A stretch of DNA of 52,397 bases from Anaerolineaceae bacterium UBA4890 (lineage in GTDB: Bacteria; Chloroflexota; Anaerolineae; Anaerolineales; Anaerolineaceae), in NCBI GenBank assembly GCA_002399085.1, contig DHCY01000027.1:11501-63897 (forward strand). Direction: 5' to 3'. The translations under genes were made by a program, and so were the position numbers. Position 1 is the stretch's first letter. Each line of letters opens with the position of its first letter. Positions 8,587 to 16,421 of the stretch are shown in pieces. Below the pieces are notes generated by a model. It was not told the origin of the DNA. It saw only the letters and a list, made by a program, of their open reading frames with translations, and ran no database searches.

Positions 8587-9651
8587 TTATTTCAGCATCA
8601 AATTCGACCACTCGTTCACCCAGGCATCGCGGTTTGCTGCGATCAGATCGGGGTCGAGTGAGGTGACGAACTCGGGGATCTGGCTGGCGAGTACAAAGTC
8701 TTCGGGCAGGGTGGCGGCGGGCAGAACCGGGTAGACGAACATTTGCATGGGCACGTCCTCCTGGAATTCCTTGCTGAGCAGGAAGTCGATGAACTTTTCA
8801 GCCAGGTCGCGATTGGGCGTGTTTTTGAGAATGCCGGCAAACTCCACCTGGCGCCAGCACATGCCAGGCGCAACCAGTGACGCGGTTGGCGATTCGCTCA
8901 ATTCGGTTTCGGCGTAGATCAGCTCGGCTGCCGGGCTGGAAGCATACGAAACCACCATAGGCTGGGGACCCATGCCGGAAGAACCGGAGAAATTGGTGTA
9001 GTAGGCGGTTTCCCAGTCTGAGACGATGGTGACGTTGTTATCTTTCATCGACTGCCACCAATCCAGCCAGCCGCTTTCACCAAATTCTGCAATAGTTGCC
9101 ATCGTGAATGCCAGACCGGGTGAGCTGGTTGCCGGGTTTTCCACCACCAGCAGTCCTTTGTACTCGGGTTTTGCCAAATCTTGTAAAGAAGCGGGCAGCT
9201 TAAGATTGTGCTCAGCAAACCAGGCTTTGTCGTAGTTAATGCAAACATCACCGTAGTCGATGGGCACCACTTTGAAGATCGGGTCGAGTTTGAAGTCAGC
9301 AGGAATTGCTTCGAGTGCAGCCGGTTGGTAGGTTTCGAAGAGGTCCTGGTCGAGCGCGCGGGAGAGGAAGGTGTTGTCCAGCCCGTAAAAGACATCCACT
9401 TCCGGGGTGGGGCTGCCTACAGAGGTGAGGATCAGGCGGTTGAGGGCAGTACCAGCATCGCCGCCCTGGATGAAGACCAGGCTTGCATTGTTGTCGGCTT
9501 CAAATTTTCTGACCAGATCTTCGCTGACCGAGAAGCTGTCGTGGGTCATGACCGTCAGGGTTTGAAGTTGCGTTTCTGGCGTTGTGGCAGGCTGGCAAGC
9601 TGCCAGAAACAGAAATAGTATGGTAAGGATGAGAAGGGGTTTTCTAATCAT
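8587..9651 (-). CDS. thiB: Thiamine ABC transporter substrate-binding lipoprotein
   Basis: Extracytoplasmic solute-binding lipoprotein of 354 aa. A lipoprotein signal peptide (IRKPLLILTILFLFLAAC) puts the lipidated Cys at residue 19. The mature part follows the TbpA/ThiB pattern: LTVMTHDSFSVSEDLVRKFE at the start, then VDVFYGLDNTFLSRAL, VPIDYGDVCINYDKAWF, and a Trp/Tyr-rich ligand-site segment (SGWLDWWQSM, WETAYYTNFSG). It overlaps the upstream pyrophosphokinase gene by 8 bp, so translation is probably coupled. It would capture thiamine and deliver it to the fused permease. Confidence 0.88.
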   Translation of the reverse strand: MIRKPLLILTILFLFLAACQPATTPETQLQTLTVMTHDSFSVSEDLVRKFEADNNASLVFIQGGDAGTALNRLILTSVGSPTPEVDVFYGLDNTFLSRALDQDLFETYQPAALEAIPADFKLDPIFKVVPIDYGDVCINYDKAWFAEHNLKLPASLQDLAKPEYKGLLVVENPATSSPGLAFTMATIAEFGESGWLDWWQSMKDNNVTIVSDWETAYYTNFSGSSGMGPQPMVVSYASSPAAELIYAETELSESPTASLVAPGMCWRQVEFAGILKNTPNRDLAEKFIDFLLSKEFQEDVPMQMFVYPVLPAATLPEDFVLASQIPEFVTSLDPDLIAANRDAWVNEWSNLMLK

Positions 9652-10318
9652 TTTCTTCCTTTTCTTCAGACGATGTTAGTTTTGTGATGTGGAAAAGAAA
9701 CAACTGACCAGATTTCACGGTAACGCTGACAAAGTTGCTGATGGCGACATTACTGAGACCTCGGGATTTCCAGGGGTAAAGCGTGGCATCAGTGAGGGCA
9801 TATTGCAGACCGATGGTCGTGACGCCATGCACTGTTTCACCCCAGGGCAAAAGAGAGATAAGCGCTCCAGGATACGTTTCAAGATCGAGACGACTATTTA
9901 CAAAGAAAATCGTGGTGCTGCCGTCAGAGATGCGAATATGAGCGCCGTGCAACTCAGGTAGTGTCAGGAGTGCCAGGTTGCCAAGAGTATGGTCAAGTCG
10001 ACCTCCGACAGCACATGTAATGACGATTTCCTTGAACCCACGGTGCAGGATTTCAAGGACAGCAAGCTCGAGGTCAGTCTCATCTTTTTCGGGTGGAAAT
10101 CGCAAAATCTCGACACCCCATTGCACACAACAATCCAGATCCTTTTTTGTAACAGAATCGAGATCGCCAATCAGAAGCTGAGGGGTCAAACTTAGTTGAA
10201 GCAGATGTCGCAAACCGCCGTCAACCGCTACCAGGAAATCATCTTCCTCTAGAATGAGCGAATCATCTTCGGGGAAATCCCCGTTAGCGAATAAAACTGC
10301 GCGTTTGTATTTTTCCAT
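9644..10318 (-). CDS. thiN: Thiamine pyrophosphokinase
   Basis: Converts thiamine and ATP to thiamine diphosphate, the step needed after uptake. The protein is about 224 aa from the ATG at 10318 (MEKYKRAVLF). A GTG five codons upstream (10333) is rejected because it lies inside the terminator hairpin. The ATG follows a GGAGGG site at 7-nt spacing. Family motifs are AVDGGLRHLL, the metal- and nucleotide-binding LIGDLDSV, DETDLELAV and GGRLDHTLGNLALL. The C-terminal half has the thiamine-binding strands (ITPQ-like GLQYAL, SRGLSNVAISN). First gene of the operon, directly under the TPP riboswitch. Confidence 0.92.
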   Translation of the reverse strand: MEKYKRAVLFANGDFPEDDSLILEEDDFLVAVDGGLRHLLQLSLTPQLLIGDLDSVTKKDLDCCVQWGVEILRFPPEKDETDLELAVLEILHRGFKEIVITCAVGGRLDHTLGNLALLTLPELHGAHIRISDGSTTIFFVNSRLDLETYPGALISLLPWGETVHGVTTIGLQYALTDATLYPWKSRGLSNVAISNFVSVTVKSGQLFLFHITKLTSSEEKEEND

Positions 10319-10319
10319 C

Positions 10320-10343
10320 AAAAAACCCTCCACGTGGAGGGTT
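10320..10343 (-). terminator. Riboswitch terminator / Shine-Dalgarno sequestering hairpin
   Basis: On the minus strand aaccctccac pairs perfectly with gtggagggtt (10324-10343), followed by six Ts (10325-10320): an intrinsic terminator. Its 3' arm contains GGAGGG (10331-10326), which is also the ribosome-binding site of thiN, 7 nt from the ATG. Folding would both stop transcription and hide the Shine-Dalgarno. Confidence 0.88.
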
Positions 10344-10354
10344 GCTGAAATGGT

Positions 10355-10445
10355 GTGTCTGCATCCCTCCGCCGGTATGATCCGGATCAGGTGTTGCGGG
10401 TCGGACCGTTATTGGTCCCTCTCAGCCTAAAGGCTCCCCGTGAAT
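10355..10445 (-). promoter_or_regulatory. TPP riboswitch (THI element)
   Basis: The minus strand shows the conserved TPP aptamer: acggggagcct, ggCTGAGAGgga (10425-10419 for the CTGAGAG core), the P3 helix gggacc/ggtcc, gaccc, then acCTGATCCGGATCATaCC and gGCGGAGGGAtgc. This is the standard thiamine diphosphate sensor of bacterial thiamine synthesis and uptake genes. Its 3' strand GGAGGG (10370-10365) is complementary to CCCTCC in the terminator's 5' arm (10341-10336), giving an antiterminator when TPP is absent. It controls the thiN-thiB-thiP-thiQ operon. Confidence 0.96.
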
Positions 10446-10456
10446 TTGTCCTAATA

Positions 10457-10486
10457 ATCGTACCATAAGCGGGGCGTGAATTACAA
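10457..10486 (-). promoter_or_regulatory. Candidate promoter of the thiamine operon
   Basis: Minus-strand -35 TTGTAA (10486-10481) and -10 TACGAT (10462-10457) are separated by 18 nt and would start transcription just before the riboswitch. An inverted repeat gtgaatt/aattcac (10476-10495) overlaps the -35 in the divergent space with the DinB gene. Confidence 0.5.
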
Positions 10487-10520
10487 TTAATTCACAAAAA
10501 GCTTCGACAAAAGGAGTGCC

Positions 10521-10994
10521 ATGATCACCAAAGAAGATTTCAAGGTTTTATTCAATACCTGGCAGTGGGTCGTAGAGGTGCAGACTGAAGGGCTGAGTCA
10601 GGAGGACTTGCTATTCCAACCTCGGCCGGGCGGCAATTGCATGATGTGGGTGCTGGGGCACATGGTTGAAAGCATGAAAGACCTGGTGGTCGAACTGGGC
10701 GGAACCGAGCCGAAGGGTTATGAGCTGTACAAACGGTTTGAACGCACCAGCGAAGCACTGCTGGCTGATGAACCCGGTTTGCCCGACCTGGCAGCAATCC
10801 GGCAAGATTTTGACAGATTGAGTAAATCGGCGGAACAAACCTTGGATGAGCAGAACGATGATTATTTCAGAGAGGCAGGTTGGTCGGGCACGCGGGGAGC
10901 GACAGTTTTGTTCCTTGCTTTTCACATGTCCTACCACGCCGGGCAGCTGGAGTACCTGCGCAACCTGGCAGGCAAGACAGAGAAGGTGATTTGA
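10521..10994 (+). CDS. DinB family protein
   Basis: A 157-aa four-helix-bundle protein of the DinB/YfiT superfamily. The three putative metal-ligand histidines are visible: one in MWVLGHMVESM (about residue 47) and two in AFHMSYHAGQLEYL (about 135 and 139). The spacing and the closing HAGQLEYLRNLAG are typical of DinB_2. Family members include metal-dependent thiol-S-transferases and stress-induced proteins of unknown role; nothing here fixes a substrate. The start is an ATG after aaaggag. It is divergent from the thiamine operon. Confidence 0.8.
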   Translation: MITKEDFKVLFNTWQWVVEVQTEGLSQEDLLFQPRPGGNCMMWVLGHMVESMKDLVVELGGTEPKGYELYKRFERTSEALLADEPGLPDLAAIRQDFDRLSKSAEQTLDEQNDDYFREAGWSGTRGATVLFLAFHMSYHAGQLEYLRNLAGKTEKVI

Positions 10995-11223
10995 GAAAGT
11001 CGATCGTGCCGGCGTCCTCGCCGCGCACGGGATTTAGCCGGAGGCTTACGGTTGTCTTGTTGCTTTGGAGCCCTTCGGTCAGAACGTGTGCTCGGTCAGG
11101 AGACCGGCACAATCAAAAAGGAGACCGGCACAATCAAAAAGGAGACTGGCACAACCAAAGTGAAGTATAATTAACATCCTCATGAAGTCTGGGACTAGAT
11201 TTTTATTGACCGTAAAGTAACTA
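10995..11223. repeat. Intergenic repeat cluster upstream of rpoB
   Basis: Positions 11002-11051 are 44/50 identical to 51968-52017, so this is a dispersed repeat. A 21-bp unit (ggagaccggcac + aatcaaaaa) is then repeated in tandem nearly three times at 11099-11119, 11120-11140 and 11141-11160, the last degenerate. The core gaccggcacaatc is the reverse complement of the gattgtgccgg that opens the 50-bp repeat. A short ORF through the units is considered spurious. Confidence 0.8.
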
Positions 11224-11252
11224 TTGACTTAGCAACTGAATTGTCTTATACT
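11224..11252 (+). promoter_or_regulatory. Strong sigma-70 type promoter of rpoB
   Basis: TTGACT (11224-11229) and TATACT (11247-11252) with the optimal 17-nt spacer. The leader of about 70 nt holds a hairpin gcgtgg (11281-11286)/ccacgc (11300-11305) followed by tttta, possibly an attenuator, and an aggaga site before the ATG at 11329. Confidence 0.85.
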
Positions 11253-11328
11253 AAAACATTGCGCTTAAAATGTACGGAATGCGTGGAATGCTGCTTGCAC
11301 CACGCTTTTATCACGTTAGGAGATGTGA

Positions 11329-14300
11329 ATGGCTGAACTGATGAAACCCAAGAATTACGCTCGTATCCCCGTTGGGCTGGAACTGCCTGATCTGATCGAA
11401 GTTCAACTTGATTCTTTCAAACGTCTCAAATCTGAAGGTTTGGGTAGTTTATTTAATGAAATTTCCCCTATAGTTTCTTTCGGCGGTGACCTGAAGCTGC
11501 ACTTTCCTGGCAGCAGCGAAACGGCTAAAGAGTTTGGTTTGGATTATCACTTCGAAGATCCGAAAAACTCGACTGAAGAGTGTCTTGAACGCGATCTGAC
11601 TTATGCCTGCCCGCTCTATGTATCTGTCCTGCTGGATGGGGCTGTGGGCAGCGATAAGATCAAACACGAGCTCTTTTTGGGCGACTTCCCTGAGATGACC
11701 CCCAAGGGCACCTTCATTATTAATGGTACCGAACGCGTGGTTGTCTCTCAGTTGATTCGTTCACCAGGCGTTTACTTTGAAGCTGAAACAGATCGCACCA
11801 CAGGCAGAATGATGTCTACCGCCAAGCTGATCCCTGATCGCGGTGCCTGGATGGAGTTCGAGACCCGCAAGAATGACTTCATCATCCTGAAGTTCAACCG
11901 AAAACGTACTGTTCCGATCACGGTTTTCCTACGCGCTTTGGCAGCTCTGAAAGATGATGAAAATGATATCGATATTGCCCCATTGAAGAATGGCAGTGAC
12001 GAGGAAATCCTGGCGTTGTTCGAGGATGTTGATACCGACAAGGATCACCTTTACATTCAGTCTTCCTTTGATCAAGAACCGGAATACGATCTGAGCAACC
12101 ATAGCATTAGCGAAGCGGCATTGATCGAATTCTACAAAAAACTACGCCCGGGTGAGCCTCCCCAGTTGGAGAACGCCAGGACATACGTCAGAGAGCAAAT
12201 CTTCGACCCCCGCCATTATGACCTCGAAAGAGTGGGTCGCTATAAGCTGAATCAGAAACTTGATCTGGCAATCGATTTGGACCACCGCACGATTACAGCG
12301 CGCGATATTATCCAAATTGTGCGTCATATGATCGAGATCAACAACGCCAAGACACCTGCTGACGACATCGACCACCTTGGCAATCGCCGCGTAAAAACCG
12401 TCGGCGAACTGATCCAAAACAAACTGCGTGTCGGTTTGCGCCGAATGGAGCGGGTGATCAAAGAACGTATGTCCATTCGCGATCAGGGTACCAGCGTGTC
12501 GCCGGTCAGTCTGGTCAACATCCGCCCGCTGGTGGCTTCACTGCGCGAGTTTTTTGGCTCCAGTCAGCTCTCCCAATTCATGGAAGAAACCAACCCACTC
12601 TCCGAGCTGCGCCACAAGCGCACTGTCTCGGCTCTCGGTCCGGGTGGTTTGCGCCGTGAACGCGCTGGCTTTGACGTTCGTGACGTTCACTTCTCGCACT
12701 ACGGTCGCATCTGCCCGATTGAGACTCCCGAAGGTCCGAACATTGGTCTTATCGGTCGCCTGGCAGCTTTTGCCAAAGTGAATGAGTTCGGTTTCATCGA
12801 GACACCTTACCGCAAGGTTTACAAATCGATGAAGGGCGATGACCCCAACCTGGTGAACCATTTGCTACGCCAGAATATCGTCGATCCTGAGACCAAAAAA
12901 GTGGTCTACGAGGCGGAAACCCGGGTTACCCCCGAGATGGCAGAAAAAATAAAATCATTCGGCATAAAAGATGTATTAATTCGTCCCTACATCAGCGATG
13001 AATACGTTTACATGAGTGCCGACGCCGAAGATAAGTACGTTATCGCTCAGGCGAATGCCCCGGTGAATGAATACAATGAGTTCCTACGCCGCAACAGCTG
13101 CCGCTTCCACAACAAGTTCGAGATTCGTGACTATGAATACATTGACTACATCGATGTTGCCCCAAACCAATTTGTGGGCATTTCGGCAGCGTTAATTCCC
13201 TTCCTCGAGCATGATGATGCCAGCCGTGCCCTGATGGGCTCGAACATGCAGACCCAGGCAGTGCCTTTGCTGCGCCCTCAAGTACCGATTGTTTCAACCG
13301 GTATGGAAGATGTGGCTGTGGCTGACTCCGGGCAGGTGGTTATTGCTGAAGAAGACGGCGAGGTGCTGTCAGTTACCGGCGACACCCTCGTGGTGAAACA
13401 AGCCAGTGGCGACCTGAAAATTCACAAGCTGCGCAAATATCAACGCTCCAACCAGAGCACGTGTATCGACCAGCGCCCTGCGGTGGTTAAAGGTCAGCGT
13501 GTGCACAAGGGTGATGTAATTGTTGATTCATCGTCCACCCAGGACGGCAACCTGGCGCTCGGTCAGAATGTTTTGATCGCCTTTTTGCCTTGGGAAGGCT
13601 TCAACTTTGAAGACGCCATCCTGATCTCAGAGCGCCTGGTTGAGGATGACCGCTATACCAGCATTCATATTGAAAAGTATGAAGTCGAAGCCCGCGATAC
13701 CAAGCTGGGTCCCGAAGAGATCACCCGTGAGATTCCGAATGTTGGCGAAGACACCATCCGGGATCTTGACGAGACCGGTATTATTCGCATCGGTGCTGAG
13801 GTTGGTCCTAATGAGATTTTGGTTGGTAAAATCACCCCCAAAGGTGAAAAAGAACTGACCCCCGAAGAGCGCCTGTTGCGCGCTATCTTTGGTGAAAAAT
13901 CACGCGACGTTAAAGACACCTCCCTGCGCATGCCTCACGGGGAACGCGGAATCGTGGTGGACGTAAAAGTATTTACCCGCGAAGAGAACAGCGACCTGAG
14001 CGCAGGCGTTGACAAAATGGTACGTGTCGCTGTGGCGCAGCGCCGTAAGATCACTGCTGGTGACAAGATGGCTGGTCGTCATGGCAACAAAGGCTGCGTT
14101 TCCATGGTATTGCCCGTGGAAGACATGCCATTCTTGCAGGATGGCACCCCCATCGACATAATTCTCAACCCTCTGGGTATCCCCGGTCGTATGAACATCG
14201 GGCAGGTGCTTGAAGCTGAATTAGGCTGGGCTGCAAATAGTCTCGGTTTCCGTGCGGTTACACCTGTCTTTGATGGTGCCACTGAAGCAGAAATCGAAGC

Positions 14301-15261
14301 AGAGCTGGTGCGAGCCTGGATGATCGACGAAGCCTGGCGCGTCATTGCTGAAAAAGGTGCAACCTGGCTGGAGGGGATCGAGTACGACCCTGAAATGATC
14401 CGTGATGACAACGAAGTACGGCTGCTTTACCTGGAAGACCAGTTGGCAGAATCAGGTGTGGACCTGTTTGAAATCAAGGAAAACGAAGTGCTTGCCCGCC
14501 GGGCAGCCTTGAACCTTTGGTTGCAGAGCGAAGGGTACGACCCGGCTACAATTACGGCTTTCCCGGAAGATGATCTCGCCGTGGCTGACCGGAACGCGCA
14601 GGACGACAACGCAGTAAAAGCCGGGCTGGTTTTATGGGCGAAGAAATATGGCGAGGAGATCGACAACTCGCTGGACCGCACTGAAATTGAAGCCAAAGCC
14701 CGCGATATTATGATGAAAACAGGTAAACCCATGCCGACGCTTGGAAAACAACTTGTTCGGGATGGTCGCACTGGCGATTTTTATGATCAGCCTGTGACGA
14801 TTGGCGTGATGAGTATGTTGAAACTACATCACCTGGTTGAAGACAAGGTGCATGCCCGCTCGACCGGTCCATACAGCCTGGTGACTCAACAGCCGCTGGG
14901 AGGTAAGGCTCAGTTTGGTGGTCAGCGCTTTGGTGAGATGGAAGTCTGGGCACTTGAAGCCTATGGTGCCGCTTACACCCTGCAGGAGATGCTGACGGTA
15001 AAGTCCGATGACGTTGCCGGCAGAACCGCTACCTACGAGTCAATCGTGCAGAAAAAACCGATCGAAGCGCCTGGTATTCCGGCTGCGTTCCGGGTTTTGG
15101 TCAAAGAGCTGCAATCCCTGAGCCTGGCAGTTGAAGCGATCATGGAAGATGGTGAAGTTGTCAAGTTTGGCAAGGATGAAGATCGCGGGCATCGCCAGCG
15201 CGTACCAACCGGTCTTATGGACCAGGGTACGGAAGTCTTTGAAAAACTCAGAGGCAACTGA
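11329..15261 (+). CDS. rpoB: DNA-directed RNA polymerase subunit beta
   Basis: Catalytic beta subunit of RNA polymerase, 1310 aa. Clear landmarks include GTERVVVSQLIRSPGVYF, the rifampicin pocket (GSSQLSQFMEETNPLSEL then HKRTVSALGPGGLRRERAG), RICPIETPEGPNIGL, GQNVLIAFLPWEGFNFEDAI, KMAGRHGNKGC and the C-terminal GGQRFGEMEVWALEAYGAA. The C-terminal part holds an extra segment around residues 1010-1110 relative to short beta subunits. In the rifampicin cluster the E. coli D516 and R529 positions are E and T. rpoC does not follow; the next gene is rpsL behind a terminator-like hairpin. Confidence 0.98.
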   Translation: MAELMKPKNYARIPVGLELPDLIEVQLDSFKRLKSEGLGSLFNEISPIVSFGGDLKLHFPGSSETAKEFGLDYHFEDPKNSTEECLERDLTYACPLYVSVLLDGAVGSDKIKHELFLGDFPEMTPKGTFIINGTERVVVSQLIRSPGVYFEAETDRTTGRMMSTAKLIPDRGAWMEFETRKNDFIILKFNRKRTVPITVFLRALAALKDDENDIDIAPLKNGSDEEILALFEDVDTDKDHLYIQSSFDQEPEYDLSNHSISEAALIEFYKKLRPGEPPQLENARTYVREQIFDPRHYDLERVGRYKLNQKLDLAIDLDHRTITARDIIQIVRHMIEINNAKTPADDIDHLGNRRVKTVGELIQNKLRVGLRRMERVIKERMSIRDQGTSVSPVSLVNIRPLVASLREFFGSSQLSQFMEETNPLSELRHKRTVSALGPGGLRRERAGFDVRDVHFSHYGRICPIETPEGPNIGLIGRLAAFAKVNEFGFIETPYRKVYKSMKGDDPNLVNHLLRQNIVDPETKKVVYEAETRVTPEMAEKIKSFGIKDVLIRPYISDEYVYMSADAEDKYVIAQANAPVNEYNEFLRRNSCRFHNKFEIRDYEYIDYIDVAPNQFVGISAALIPFLEHDDASRALMGSNMQTQAVPLLRPQVPIVSTGMEDVAVADSGQVVIAEEDGEVLSVTGDTLVVKQASGDLKIHKLRKYQRSNQSTCIDQRPAVVKGQRVHKGDVIVDSSSTQDGNLALGQNVLIAFLPWEGFNFEDAILISERLVEDDRYTSIHIEKYEVEARDTKLGPEEITREIPNVGEDTIRDLDETGIIRIGAEVGPNEILVGKITPKGEKELTPEERLLRAIFGEKSRDVKDTSLRMPHGERGIVVDVKVFTREENSDLSAGVDKMVRVAVAQRRKITAGDKMAGRHGNKGCVSMVLPVEDMPFLQDGTPIDIILNPLGIPGRMNIGQVLEAELGWAANSLGFRAVTPVFDGATEAEIEAELVRAWMIDEAWRVIAEKGATWLEGIEYDPEMIRDDNEVRLLYLEDQLAESGVDLFEIKENEVLARRAALNLWLQSEGYDPATITAFPEDDLAVADRNAQDDNAVKAGLVLWAKKYGEEIDNSLDRTEIEAKARDIMMKTGKPMPTLGKQLVRDGRTGDFYDQPVTIGVMSMLKLHHLVEDKVHARSTGPYSLVTQQPLGGKAQFGGQRFGEMEVWALEAYGAAYTLQEMLTVKSDDVAGRTATYESIVQKKPIEAPGIPAAFRVLVKELQSLSLAVEAIMEDGEVVKFGKDEDRGHRQRVPTGLMDQGTEVFEKLRGN

Positions 15262-15278
15262 AATGGGCGAATTCGTGC

Positions 15279-15308
15279 TTGACGTTTTTACCAGAGACGT
15301 GATAGAAT
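15279..15308 (+). promoter_or_regulatory. Candidate promoter of the rpsL-rpsG-fusA-rpsJ operon
   Basis: TTGACG (15279-15284) and TAGAAT (15303-15308), 18-nt spacer, starting 18 nt after the rpoB stop. A transcript from here would run through the hairpin at 15368-15401 before reaching rpsL. Confidence 0.55.
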
Positions 15309-15367
15309 AACTGCTCATTCCTGGCGGGCAGGAAGAGTTCTTTGTGCCTGTCGATATATTGGCTAAA

Positions 15368-15401
15368 AAGGCCATCCGCACTTATGATGGCCTTGTTTTT
15401 T
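15368..15401 (+). terminator. rpoB terminator or rpsL leader attenuator
   Basis: aaggccat (15368-15375) pairs with atggcctt (15387-15394), followed by G and six Ts (15396-15401). It ends rpoB transcription, and because a promoter-like sequence lies upstream at 15279 it may also attenuate the rpsL operon. Confidence 0.82.
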
Positions 15402-15441
15402 GAATAATTGAAAGATAATTAATAGGTAGTACGGAGGCAAA

Positions 15442-15861
15442 GTGCCAACAATAAACCAACTGGTTAGAAAAGGTCGCAAGACAAAAAAGCAAAAAAGCAA
15501 TTCACCTGCTTTGCAATATACGTTGAATTCGGAAAAACAACGCCGAACCCGCCAGCCCAAGGGTGCCCCCCAGAAGCGCGGTGTTTGCACCATCGTACGC
15601 ACGATGACCCCCAAGAAACCGAATTCTGCTTTGCGCAAAATCGCTCGTGTCCGTCTTTCAAACGGCATCGAAGTAACCGCGTATATTCCTGGTGAAGGTC
15701 ACCAACTGCAAGAGCATAGTGTTGTGCTGGTGCGCGGCGGCAGAGTGAAAGACCTGCCTGGTGTGCGATATCACATCGTACGCGGCACTTTGGACAGCAC
15801 TGGTGTAGCTGATCGCAAACGCGCTCGTTCCAAATACGGCGCCAAACGCGCTGCCAAATAA
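15442..15861 (+). CDS. rpsL: Small subunit ribosomal protein uS12 (S12)
   Basis: Decoding-centre protein of the 30S subunit, 139 aa, starting with GTG after a cggagg site. Core motifs are MPTINQLVRKGRK, QKRGVCTIVRTMTPKKPNSA and HQLQEHSVVLVRGGRVKDLP. The Lys of PKKPNSALRK (K59, equal to E. coli K42/43) is unchanged, so no streptomycin-resistance substitution is seen there. Compared with Thermus or E. coli S12 there is an insertion of about 16 residues (25-40, YTLNSEKQRRTRQPK) between SPAL and GAPQKRG. First gene of the str operon. Confidence 0.97.
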   Translation: MPTINQLVRKGRKTKKQKSNSPALQYTLNSEKQRRTRQPKGAPQKRGVCTIVRTMTPKKPNSALRKIARVRLSNGIEVTAYIPGEGHQLQEHSVVLVRGGRVKDLPGVRYHIVRGTLDSTGVADRKRARSKYGAKRAAK

Positions 15862-15921
15862 TTTGGAAGGAAAGCCGGTTTGACGCGGAAGACCGCCGCT
15901 GGCTGAAATTGAGGAGCAATT

Positions 15922-16392
15922 ATGTCAAGAAGATTGAAACCAGAAAAGCGAATCACCAACCCTGATGATCGTTACAACAACGTTCATCTGCAGATGATGA
16001 TCAACCGCATCATGCTGAACGGTAAGAAAAGCACCATCACCCGCCACGTCTACAACGCGATCGAAATGATCGCCGAGAAGACCGGCAAAGATGGTATCGA
16101 AGTTTTCGAAACCGCCCTGAAAAACGTTAGCCCGATGATGGAAGTGCGCCCCCGCCGTATCGGCGGCGCGACCTACCAGGTGCCGATGGAAGTCGCCCCG
16201 GAACGCCGTATCACCCTGGCAATGCGCTGGATCATCACCGCTTCCCGTGCCAGAGCCGGCAAGTCTTTTTCTGAGAAACTGGCTGGTGAGTTGATGGACG
16301 CTGCAGAAAACCAGGGAGCCTCGATACGCCGACGTGAAGAAACGCACAAGATGGCAGAAGCCAACCGCGCGTTTTCTCACTTCCGCATGTAA
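15922..16392 (+). CDS. rpsG: Small subunit ribosomal protein uS7 (S7)
   Basis: Primary binder of the 16S rRNA 3' major domain (head), near the E site. The 156-aa length is standard. Recognisable are MSRRLKPEKRITNPDDRYNN at the start, NVSPMMEVRPRRIGGATYQV, and EETHKMAEANRAFSHFRM at the C-terminus. It starts with ATG after a gaggag site and lies 29 nt before fusA, in the conserved S12-S7-EF-G order. Confidence 0.97.
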   Translation: MSRRLKPEKRITNPDDRYNNVHLQMMINRIMLNGKKSTITRHVYNAIEMIAEKTGKDGIEVFETALKNVSPMMEVRPRRIGGATYQVPMEVAPERRITLAMRWIITASRARAGKSFSEKLAGELMDAAENQGASIRRREETHKMAEANRAFSHFRM

Positions 16393-16421
16393 TTCTGGCA
16401 CCTTAACAATTCAGGTCTATT

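Noticed and set aside
10880..11170. Short frame through the 21-bp tandem units, giving a repeated peptide
   Set aside because: The repetition follows from the DNA repeat; it overlaps the DinB gene end and has no start signal.
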